Source: CAWUJK01 sp964586815 (GTDB lineage Bacteria > Patescibacteriota > Gracilibacteria > BD1-5 > UBA6164). Taken from it: a DNA stretch of 14,271 nucleotides. The DNA lies in contig CAZPIB010000022.1 of the NCBI GenBank assembly GCA_964586815.1, positions 1 through 14,271 of the forward strand, given 5' to 3'. The position numbers were made by a program, and so were the translations under genes. This document shows positions 7,318-14,271 of the stretch, piece by piece. Position 1 is the stretch's first letter. Every line of letters starts with the position of its first letter. The notes under the pieces are model-generated. The model was not told the origin of the DNA. It made no database searches and saw only the letters and a list, made by a program, of their open reading frames with translations.

Positions 7318-8277
7318 TTCTAAAAATACTTTAGGTGAGTAGTTTGATGAGCATCAAGCAGCTTGCTTGTGTCATCATCATCATAGTTTTTGAGCAAGTG
7401 CTGAAACATTGTAATTATGGCTTCTAAATGAGGCTTTTGTTGTTCAATTTGGAAGTGAATAAAGAATAATTGCAATTTCAGTATTTTCTATATTTATGAG
7501 ATGTTCAATTATTCAAGAAGTATCTCTATTTGTTGTGTTTAGTTTTTCAAAATCTTTATTTGTTATAATTGTATAAATAATATTTTTTCAGTTTTCTAAT
7601 TTATTTTTTAATATATCTATATTAGATAAAGCAAATCAAAGTAGCTTAGTTTTATTTATAGATTTTTTCTTAAAAAATTCAAAAATAGATTTTCTTGAAT
7701 CTGCTCATAAATCAAGTAGTTTTCAAGCTATATTATGAGTTTTTGATGTTACATTTGTATTGTAAAAAACATTTGTATCTGTTAAAATTCAAGAGATTAA
7801 TAAACTAGCTATTTTAGAATCTATATATTTTATTAAATTTAATTCTTTTAAAATCTCAAATAATAATTCGCAAGTAGAACTTGATTTTATATCTATTATA
7901 TTTATTTCTCAAAATCACTTATTTGTAATATGGTGATCAATAACTATAAATGGACTTTTTTTTATTATTTTACTATTTTTTTCATAACTTTCTCATAATT
8001 GTCATATACTAGCTGCATCCAAACTAATTATTAAGTCTGGATTAAAGTTTTCTAAATCTCAATTTATGGTAATTAAGTTATTTGCTCACATAAATTCAAA
8101 TTCTTCAGGAGCTTGCTCATCATTTAAAAGTATTACCTTTTTTCATATTTTTTCTAAAATATAATAAAGAGCAGCTGCACTTCAAAAAGTATCTGGATCC
8201 ATTCTAATATGAGAAAAAAGAGCTATATTTTGAGATGTATTTATTAATTTTTTTAACCTTTTTATTTCTTGCAACAT
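7297..8277 (-). CDS. DHH/DHHA1 family phosphoesterase (NrnA-like)
   Basis: A 326-residue protein of the bifunctional oligoribonuclease / pAp phosphatase type. In order: H-x-R-x-D-x-D-x-x-GS motif as HIRMDPDTFGSAAAL (residues about 23-37), ISLDAAS, the name-giving VIDHHITN, TDTNVF, and at the C-terminus the DHHA1 signature SFRS...ALAQKLGGGGHKQAAG. The metal-binding His and Asp residues are all present, so it should be active. Related enzymes degrade short oligoribonucleotides, cyclic dinucleotide products or 3'-phosphoadenosine phosphate in the cytoplasm; which of these applies cannot be told. All four glycines of GGGGH are UGA codons in a row. Length is usual (310-340 aa). Its 3' end overlaps the terminator of the convergent Nudix/HAD gene, and the structured RNA lies upstream on the same strand. 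Confidence 0.9.
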
Positions 8278-8308
8278 AATAATTTTATTTAATAGATTTA
8301 ATTAATTT

Positions 8309-8336
8309 ATTTTAAATAAAAACTTTTAAATTGCAA
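8309..8336 (-). promoter_or_regulatory. Possible own promoter of the DHH gene
   Basis: TTGCAA (8336-8331) and TAAAAT (8314-8309) with 16 nt between them on the minus strand, 32 nt upstream of the ATG and downstream of the RNA terminator. It would let the DHH gene be expressed apart from the RNA. Confidence 0.4.
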
Positions 8337-8354
8337 AAATTTTTTTTAAAACAG

Positions 8355-8395
8355 AAAAAAAGACTTAAGATATTGGGTAATAGAGCTTAAGACTT
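8355..8395 (-). terminator. Rho-independent terminator of the structured RNA
   Basis: Read on the minus strand, AAGTCTTAAG (8395-8386) pairs with CTTAAGTCTT (8369-8360) in 9 of 10 positions, with a 16-nt loop, and is followed by seven T (8361-8355). Confidence 0.75.
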
Positions 8396-8648
8396 ATTAT
8401 GTATCTAGTAATCACTTTCCTAGAATTAAAAGTATTTTTTTAGAATCTAGGGGATTATATAGATGTGTTTTGAAATCTAATCCTTTGATTTCAGTTGAGA
8501 TTTATAAAACAAATGTTTATAAATTTCTAATATTTAAACCATGCTTGGGTTCTTTTTTAAAAAGTATTCACCATCTTTCTTTGTTTTTATTTTTTTGAAG
8601 TTTAGAACTTCTTTTGTTGAATTATTTTTCAAATTCTTTATGTTTTGG

Positions 8649-8722
8649 AGAATATATTATACTTATTGTTTAATCAATTTAATTAGTTAAATTAACTAAA
8701 CAATAAGTATAATATATATTCT
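8649..8722. repeat. Long inverted repeat (rod-like hairpin) inside the RNA
   Basis: The arm at 8649-8672 is complementary to 8697-8722 over its whole length apart from a 2-nt bulge; inside it a 3x3 internal loop and a second perfect 7-bp stem (8676-8682 with 8687-8693) close on a TTAG tetraloop. It is the longest paired element of the window. Confidence 0.85.
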
Positions 8723-8858
8723 ACCATTTTTGTTTTTATTTTTAGATATAAATAAATTATATCCTAATTTTTATTAGGAAATCATGCAGGATTTAACAGG
8801 TTCCATTCTCGCAACAGTATAAATATTATTTGTAAGTTAAAATTTAACTTACACAACT

Positions 8859-8887
8859 ATTATAACAGTTATTAAAAATATCTGCAA
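8859..8887 (-). promoter_or_regulatory. Promoter of the structured RNA
   Basis: On the minus strand TTGCAG (8887-8882), 17 nt, TATAAT (8864-8859). The expected start, 6-7 nt downstream, coincides with the first base of the 10-bp 5' hairpin at 8852-8832. Confidence 0.65.
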
Positions 8888-9143
8888 ATATTTTACATAC
8901 TTTTATTTGATTTTTTAATAAAAAGTTATAAAGTTGTTTTAATAAAGCCATTTTTATTAATTTTTTAAAGTTAATTTTTTGAAAAATATTAGCACTTGCT
9001 TATTTTGATTTTTAATTTATTAATTAATATTAAATTAGCTGTTGTTTCAAAAAATTATACATAGATATATTTAAATATAAAAATGTTAAAACTTTGTAAT
9101 TAATTAAAATTAATTACTGATATTAAAATATAAAAAGAAATAA
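8888..9143. other. AT-rich intergenic region upstream of ligA
   Basis: No reading frame or known RNA seen. It holds a weak promoter-like pair on the plus strand (TTGTTT at 9042-9047, TATATT at 9066-9071, 18 nt apart) and a palindrome of two 10-nt arms around AA at 9096-9117 (GTAATTAATT and its complement), 26 nt before the ligA ATG, which could be an operator or a leader hairpin. Confidence 0.4.
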
Positions 9144-11228
9144 ATGTTAGAATACTCAAAAGAATTTCTAGAAAAAAATATTGATTTTTTCACAAAAAAA
9201 GATGTAAAAAATCTATGAGAATTAATTAATCATCATTCAGATTTATATTACAATAAAGAAAAACCTATTATTTCTGATTTTGAATATGATATTTTATTTA
9301 AGAAATTAGAAATTCTTGAAAAAAAATTTAATTTAAAACATAAACAAAGCTTAAAAGTTTGATCGAAGCTTACTGAATCTAGTTTTGAAAAAATTAAACA
9401 TAGTAGACCAATGATAAGTCTTGATAATACTTATAATGAGGAAGACTTAAAAAAATTTGAACAGAGAGTTAAAAAAAATATAGTAGCAGCTTCCTCTAAT
9501 TCAGATTTGGAAGAGGGAATTTTAGAAAATATAGAATATGCTTTAGAATTTAAGTTTGATTGATTATGAGTAGAATTAATTTATAAACATTGAAAATTAA
9601 TTCAAGCAATTACAAGATGAAATTGAATAGAGTGAGAAGATGTTACTGAAAACATTATGCAAATAGAAAATATTCCCAAAAATATTGATTATAAAAATGA
9701 TCTGGAAGTTAGAGGAGAAGTGGTTATGCCAATTTCTAGCTTTGAAATGCTGAATAAAAAAGCTAAAATAAATTGAGGTAAAATTTTTTCAAATCCTAGA
9801 AATGCAGCTAGTTGAAGCCTTAGAATGAAAGATAATAGAATTACAAAAGAGAGAAAATTACAATTTTTTGCATATGATTTATCTAATTTTGAAGAGTTTA
9901 GAAAGAAAGAAAGAAAAGAAAGTTATTTTGATATTATAAAAGATTTAAAAAATCTTAATTTCAGTATTTCAAGTTATTTTGAGATTTCAAAAAATATTTG
10001 AGAAGTTATTAAAAAAATACAAAATTTTTGAGATATAAAACAAAAAATTGATTTTGAAATTGATGGACTTGTGATAAAAGTAAATAATATTAAATTTTGG
10101 CAAAAAATTGGATTTACAGAACATCATCCTAAATATGCAATTTCTTATAAATTTCCAGGGTTGATTTTTACAACAAAAATTTTAAATATAGAACATCAAA
10201 TATGAAAAACTTGAACAATCACACCTGTAGCTAACCTAGAAGCTGTAAATATGTGATGAGCAATTATTAAAAGAGCAACTTTGCATAATTATGAAGAAGT
10301 TGAGAAATTATGAATTAAGATTTGAGATATAGTTTTTATAAAAAGAGCTTGAGAAGTTATACCTAAAATTATTAGTGTATCAGTAGCTAGTAATTTTGAG
10401 AAAATCACTCCACCACAAAAATGCCCAAGTTGTAATTCAGAGATAAAAAAAGATGAAAATAAAGTAAGGTATTTTTGTGATAATAAAAAATGTTCTGCTC
10501 AAGTTACTCAAAAACTTATTTATGCAATAGGGAAGCAGTGATTTAATATTGATGGGTTTTGAGAAAAACAAATCAGAAAGTTCTTTAAACTTTGATTTAT
10601 AAAAAATTTATCTAATATTTTTGAATTAAAAAATTTCAAGCAACAAATTTTAGAGTTAGATTGATTTCAAAAAAAATCTGTTAATAAAATTTTAGAAAAT
10701 ATTGAAAAATCAAAAAAAGTAGATATTTCTATTTTTTTAAATTCTTTAAGTATTTCTTGAATTGGTAAAAAAACCTCAAAAACTATCTCACAATTATTTT
10801 TATCAAAACAAGATTTAATCAACTTTAAATATTGACTTGAAGAAATTGAAAATTTAGCAGATATTTGACCAGAAATATCACAAAATTTAATAACTTTTTT
10901 TAATGATTTAGAAAATAAGCAGATACTTAAAAAACTATCTAATATTTTAGAAATAAAATTTTTTGAAATGAAAAATTTTAATAAAAATAATTTTTTTACT
11001 TGAAAAAAAGTTTGTATAACTTGAAGTTTTGAAAAAGATTGAAAAAAAATCTCAAGAGATCAATTAATAAAAATTTTAGAAGAAAATTGATGATTTTTTA
11101 TAAATTCAATTTCTAAAAATACAGATTTTTTAGTTGCTTGAGAAAAAGCAGGAAGCAAGTTAGAAAAAGCTAAAAAATTAAGTATAGAAATTCTAAATTT
11201 AGAAAATTTCTTAAATTTATCAAAATAA
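9144..11228 (+). CDS. ligA: NAD-dependent DNA ligase LigA
   Basis: A 694-residue protein that seals nicks in DNA using NAD+, essential in replication and repair. Domains in order: Ia region with YY..KEKPIISDFEYD (about 36-50) that binds NMN; adenylation domain with the nucleophile K137 in KFDG (Gly140 = UGA), TRGNGIEGEDVTENI, EVRGEVVM, NPRNAASGSLR, FEIDGLVIKVN and AISYKFP; OB fold with GKTGTITPVANLEAV; a zinc finger with C427, C430, C445 and C450; helix-hairpin-helix region with SLSISGIGKKTSKTI; and a C-terminal BRCT domain (FTGKKVCITGSFEKDGKKISRDQL...KNTDFLVAGEKAGSKL). The length is slightly above the common 670, partly because of an insertion (AASSNSDLEEGILE) before the nucleophile. The ATG at 9144 gives the expected start. 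Transcribed alone, with tRNA-Lys 50 nt downstream. Confidence 0.97.
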
Positions 11229-11277
11229 AAGTTGATTTTTAGGTAAATAATAATAAAGTATTTTTACTTAAAATAAT

Positions 11278-11353
11278 GGACTCTTAGCTCAGTTGGTAGA
11301 GCAGATCCCTCTTAAGGATAAGGTCCCGGGTTCAAACCCCGGAGGGTCCACCA
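11278..11353 (+). tRNA. tRNA-Lys (anticodon CUU)
   Basis: A 76-nt cloverleaf with encoded CCA: acceptor GGACTCT/AGGGTCC with one G-U pair, D arm TAGCTCAGTTGGTAGAGCA, anticodon loop CTCTTAA giving CUU at positions 34-36, T arm CCCGGGTTCAAACCCCGG, discriminator A. The outer anticodon-stem pair (G27-A43) is mismatched. It is the most GC-rich element of the window. It decodes AAG, a minor lysine codon here next to AAA. Confidence 0.93.
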
Positions 11354-11386
11354 TTAATAATATAAATAATTTTAAATAAAATAGTT

Positions 11387-11414
11387 TTGACATTTAAATT
11401 TAAAAATATAAAAT
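11387..11414 (+). promoter_or_regulatory. Promoter of the metal-transport operon
   Basis: Consensus TTGACA (11387-11392) with TAAAAT (11409-11414) 16 nt later. The -10 lies inside the left arm of the terminator-like hairpin at 11402-11440, so binding of a regulator to that palindrome would cover the promoter. Confidence 0.55.
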
Positions 11415-11440
11415 GCAAATGAGTTGCATTTTATATTTTT
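11402..11440 (+). terminator. 17-bp hairpin: terminator of tRNA-Lys and/or operator of the znu-type operon
   Basis: Perfect 17-bp arms (11402-11418 and 11424-11440) around ATGAG, ending in a T run, about 50 nt after the tRNA and 17 nt before the lipoprotein gene. It can terminate the tRNA transcript. Its core, ATGCAA-N5-TTGCAT, is also a good dimeric-regulator shape, and a Fur/Zur-like metalloregulator would make sense in front of a metal importer; no regulator gene is in the window. Confidence 0.7.
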
Positions 11441-11456
11441 TTAATTTTAAAAAATT

Positions 11457-12440
11457 ATGTATAGTAAAATAAATATAGGAAAAATAAAATTTTCTTTTAT
11501 ACTACTAATTGTAGTCTTCTCATTATTATCTTGTAGTAATATCGAAAATAATCAAGAGCTTGTAGTTAAAAATGAGGTAAATAATAATAAAATACAAATT
11601 ACTACATCTATAATTCCATTAGCTTCAATTAGTAATTATATTTGATGAGAATTTGTTAATGCTAAAGCTCTAGTTCCTTCTGGAGTTAGTCCACGTATGT
11701 TTGACTTAAAACCAAGTCAAATGGTTAATATAAAAAACTCAGATTTAATTGTTTTTTTATGAATTAAACATGTAGATTGATTTTTAAATAAAGCTATAGA
11801 ATGAAAAAATAATGTATTAGCTGTTAGTGAAGGTATAGAATTTCTAAGATCAACTTCTGATAAACATCATCATGAACATAAAAATCATCATGATTATATT
11901 AAAGAAAAAAATCATAAAGAAATATATTCGATTGATCCTCATATTTGGAGTAGTGCAACAAATGCTTATTTTATTGCAAATAGTATTTTAAATCAATTAG
12001 TTAAAATATCTCCTGAAAATCAGGATTATTTTGAAAAAAATCTTAAATCATTTAAAAATGAATTAAGTTTGGCAAAAAAATCTTTTAAAGATCAAATTAA
12101 ATGAAAAAAACAAACTAATTTCATAGTATTTCATGATGCTTATAATTATTTATTTGAAGAATTAAATATAAATCAAAATAATAAACATATATTTAGAAAA
12201 AATATGTTAAGTGATCCAAATTCATCTGAAATGAAAAAATTAATTAATAAGATTTGAAAGTTAGATATAAGAGTTGCTTTTAAAGAACCTCAACTTGATG
12301 CAAGTAGCTTAAAAAAGCTGTCCCTTGATCATAATTTAGAAATTTTTATGCTAAATCCTCTTGGTACAGATGAGTCAGCAAAATGATTTATATATAATTA
12401 TAAAAATAACTTAGAAAGCTTACTTAAAATATATGAGTAA
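11457..12440 (+). CDS. znuA: Zinc/manganese ABC transporter substrate-binding lipoprotein (ZnuA family)
   Basis: A 327-residue cluster A-I metal-binding lipoprotein. A signal peptide with hydrophobic core FSFILLIVVFSLLSC ends in lipobox LLSC, so C26 is the lipidated residue. The mature part has the family's ITTSIIPLASI strand, VPSGVSPRMFDLKPSQ, DPHIW with H162, IVFHDAYNYL with H226, and EPQLDAS with D281. A histidine-rich loop (HHHEHKNHHD, residues 137-146), typical of zinc-binding members, precedes DPHIW. The first metal ligand, normally the His of SPH, is Arg80 here, encoded by CGT. This favours zinc over manganese but specificity is not proven. First gene of a three-gene operon; its stop overlaps the ATPase start by 8 nt. 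Promoter and palindrome lie directly upstream. Confidence 0.9.
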
Positions 12441-13212
12441 AGAGAAAGTAAATTGAGTTGAAAATTCAAAAGAAAATAAATCAGTAGAAATATTAAAGTT
12501 AGAAAATATTAGCCTGTCTTATGATTCTTGAAAAACTTATATTTTAAAAAATATAAGTTTTTCAGTATTTTCTTGAGAAGTATTAAGTATTATTTGATTA
12601 AATTGAAGTTGAAAATCAAGTCTTTTAAAAATAATCTCTTGAATACAAAAGCAAGATTCTGGAAAAATTATTAAAAACTACAAACATCTTTCTTATGTTC
12701 CACAAAAAATAAATTTGGAAAATTCTTTTCCTATAACAGTTAAGGAATTTATACAAATATATAATGAAAAAATAAAGTTAAAAGATATAGAGTCTTTTTT
12801 AGAAAAATTTAACTCTAAGAAATTAATTAATAAAAAAATTGAAAAATTAAGTTGATGAGAATTACAAAAAATCCTTATTATTTCAGCACTTTTAGTATAC
12901 CCAGATTTAATTTTACTTGATGAACCAACAGCTTGAATTGATATAGTTTGAGAGGAAACTTTTTATAAAATCATAAAAGAGATTAAAGAGTATTTTCCAA
13001 ATCTTTCTATAATTTTAGTTTCTCATAATATAAATCTTGTTTATAAAAATTCAGATAAAGTAATTTGTCTTCATAATCAAAATTTTTGTTGTCATGGAAC
13101 ACCTTTAGAAGTTTGAAATAATCCAATTATAAAAAATATTTTTGGAAAGTATATGCTTCCTTATAAGCATAATTTACATAATCATAAAGATAATGGGTCT
13201 TGTAATCATTAA
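12433..13212 (+). CDS. znuC: Zinc/manganese-type ABC transporter ATPase (ZnuC family)
   Basis: A 259-residue ATP-binding subunit that powers metal import through the permease encoded next. Walker A GLNGSGKS at 55-62 (three of its glycines are UGA), Q-loop VPQK, signature LSGGE at 139-143 (both Gly UGA), Walker B LILLDEPT with D163-E164, and switch His198 in VSHN. It begins with a 15-20 residue extension before the usual start (VEILKLENISLSYDSG). The C-terminus is unusual: after the ATPase fold it ends in a tail rich in His and Cys (HNLHNHKDNGSCNH), which may bind metal. The ATG overlaps the lipoprotein gene by 8 nt, so the two are translationally coupled; the permease follows after 15 nt. Confidence 0.93.
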
Positions 13213-13227
13213 TTAATAAATTAAATT

Positions 13228-14028
13228 ATGGTAGAAATTTTACAATATTCTTTTTTTCAAAAAGCAATTATATGATGAATATTAATATCTTTAATTGCTG
13301 CTATTTTGGGTATTTTTATAGTTATGAGAAAAGAGGCAAATGTTACTCATTCTATGTCAAATTTTTTATTTTTATGAGTTGCTGTTTCTTTATTTTTTGC
13401 TTGAGATTATTATTTATTTGCATTTATTTTTTGAATTATAGCAAGTTTACTTATATTTTTCATAGAAAAAACTAATTTTATAACAAAAGAATCTACAAAA
13501 GAAATAGTAGCTCAAACTTGAATAGCTTGATGAATTTTTGTTATTTGATTTTTGTGAAATTTAACCTTGGATATAAATAGTTTTTTATTTTGATCTATTC
13601 TTTTTATAAATGAAACTGATTTAATAATTTTGTCTATTTTACTTTTTGTTCTTTATATATTTTTCTTTATTTTTTGAAAAAGATTTTTAAGTATCATAAT
13701 TAATGAAGATTTAGCTAAATCAAAATGAATAAAAATAAATTTATATAATTTACTTTTTCTAATATTTTTATCTATTTTTATTGCAATAAGTATTAAGGTA
13801 TTTTGATTATTATTAATAGGGGCTTTTTTAATTATTCCTGCAAATATAGCTAAAATCATTTCACCAAATTTAAGATTATCTTTTATATATGCAAGTATTA
13901 TATCTACTAGTAGTGTTATTATGGGTCTATTTGCTTCTTATTTTTTAAATACTTCCTCTTGAGCAACAATAGTATTAATTTTAATAATATTTTTTATAAT
14001 TAGTCTTTTTTGAAAAAGAAACCAGTAG
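13228..14028 (+). CDS. znuB: Metal ABC transporter permease (ABC-3 / ZnuB family)
   Basis: A 266-residue integral membrane protein with about eight hydrophobic segments. The N-terminal part (IIGGILISLIAAILGIFIVMRK then THSMSNFLFLGVA) has the family's conserved short loop with His before the second helix. The later IINEDLAKSKGIKINLYN is the cytoplasmic segment that contacts the ATPase, and VFGLLLIGAFLIIPANIAKII is the hallmark ABC-3 helix (G..L..a.LiiPA). It forms the channel for the ion delivered by the lipoprotein. Ends in TAG, one of two TAG stops in the window. A convincing terminator is not seen behind it; the A/T tracts around 14056-14086 could form a weak one. Confidence 0.92.
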
Positions 14029-14089
14029 AAATATTTTTTTAGATAAATTATTAACTATTTTATTAAAATTTTTTTAAAATAAATACTAT

Positions 14090-14117
14090 TTGAAAATTTA
14101 AATATTATTTTTATAAT
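14090..14117 (+). promoter_or_regulatory. Predicted promoter of the last gene
   Basis: TTGAAA (14090-14095), 16 nt, TATAAT (14112-14117). Start of transcription would be near 14124, giving a leader of about 73 nt that contains a locally GC-richer block (TGCTCTTGGGGG). Confidence 0.5.
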
Positions 14118-14196
14118 AAAAATATGCTCTATAAGAAGTGCTCTTGGGGGTATAAAATAGTAAAATTAGAATTTTGATAAACTAAATTTTAAATTA

Positions 14197-14271
14197 ATGA
14201 AAAAATTTATAGAAAGTTATCTGAAAATAAATAATTATGATATTAAATATTTTACTAACTGAAGAAATAAT
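14197..14271 (+). CDS. Start of an unidentified protein, cut by the window end
   Basis: Only 25 codons are available (MKKFIESYLKINNYDIKYFT, then NGRNN), with one UGA read as Gly. The frame is open to the window edge, follows a plausible promoter and begins with a typical MKK start. The visible part is too short to assign a family. Confidence 0.5.

Larger units (their letters stand above)
8355..8852 (-). ncRNA. Candidate structured non-coding RNA of about 500 nt, family unknown
   Basis: No credible reading frame with UGA = Gly is seen here, yet the stretch has a complete transcription unit on the minus strand: TTGCAG-17 nt-TATAAT, a predicted start at G8852, and a stem followed by T7 at 8355. 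Stems seen, in transcript order: 8852-8832 (10 bp at the very 5' end); 8779-8762 (7 bp, TTCCTAAT side); 8763-8745 (7 bp, competing with the former for two bases); a long rod 8722-8649; 8636-8619 (5 bp); 8611-8597 (6 bp, 3-nt loop); 8527-8497 (12 bp with one G-U type pair); 8493-8471 (7 bp); and a three-helix stem 8464-8403 (TAGAT/ATCTA, GATTA/TAATC, TCTAGG/CCTAGA). The least AT-rich part, 8819-8780, is mostly unpaired. It does not show the conserved cores of RNase P RNA, tmRNA, SRP RNA or 6S RNA. It could be a stand-alone RNA or, less likely, a long leader of the DHH gene. Confidence 0.6.

Noticed and set aside
8649..8722. Ends of an insertion sequence or a CRISPR-like array
   Set aside because: A single inverted repeat without transposase, target duplication or spaced direct repeats; it fits better as part of the RNA fold.
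8355..8852. RNase P RNA or tmRNA
   Set aside because: I looked for the RNase P cores (GAGGAAAGTCC, ACAGAAA near the 3' end) and for the tmRNA tRNA-like ends and tag ending in Ala-Ala; none is present in a consistent order on either strand. An isolated AGGAAAGT lies near the wrong end.
13653..13859. Minus-strand frame opposite the permease
   Set aside because: Antisense shadow of a well-supported membrane protein gene; no promoter or independent support.
1..14271. Widespread pseudogenes caused by in-frame TGA
   Set aside because: The TGA codons fall on conserved glycines and reading them as Gly gives full-length, motif-complete proteins, so this is a recoded genome and not decay.

Overview
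This 14.3 kb window is very AT-rich (roughly three quarters or more A+T) and comes from a bacterium that reads UGA as glycine. Almost every gene is interrupted by in-frame TGA codons sitting where conserved glycines belong (Walker A loops, the KxDG ligase motif, GGGGH of a DHH enzyme), while all genes end in TAA or TAG. That is translation table 25, used by the candidate phyla Absconditabacteria (SR1) and Gracilibacteria of the CPR/Patescibacteria. I cannot decide between these two. All CDS coordinates below assume UGA = Gly; under the standard code only fragments are open. Arginine is almost only AGA/AGG, and no AGGAGG-like ribosome binding site precedes any gene.

Layout. 4-856 (+): an overlapping pair, a DUF6922-like small protein and an AbiEii-type nucleotidyltransferase, a probable toxin-antitoxin or abortive-infection module. 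867-3419 (-): ClpC-type two-domain unfoldase. 3619-4101 (+): YtxH-like small membrane/coiled-coil protein, divergent from clpC. 4231-4947 (-): acidic protein with a 10-residue repeat interrupted by a 100-N assembly gap. 5068-5409 (+): YbaB/EbfC nucleoid protein, divergent from the acidic gene across a perfect 26-nt palindrome. 5518-5697 (+): 59-aa orphan protein with its own promoter and terminator. 5887-7227 (+): a two-part protein, degenerate Nudix-like region plus HAD phosphatase of the pyrimidine 5'-nucleotidase type with a changed catalytic motif. 7297-8277 (-): DHH/DHHA1 phosphoesterase. 8355-8852 (-): about 500 nt without a credible reading frame but with a good promoter, a series of hairpins and a rho-independent terminator, which I read as an unrecognised structured non-coding RNA. 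9144-11228 (+): NAD-dependent DNA ligase LigA. 11278-11353 (+): tRNA-Lys(CUU). 11457-14028 (+): three-gene zinc/manganese-type ABC importer (lipoprotein, ATPase, permease). 14197 to the end (+): start of an unidentified gene.

How the parts relate. Most of this is housekeeping: proteolysis (ClpC), chromosome organisation (YbaB), DNA joining (LigA), turnover of small nucleotides (DHH, HAD) and metal uptake. The importer genes overlap or nearly abut and form an operon. The accessory or unexplained elements are the AbiEii pair, the repeat protein, the orphan small gene, the Nudix/HAD protein and, most interesting, the structured RNA between the DHH gene and ligA.
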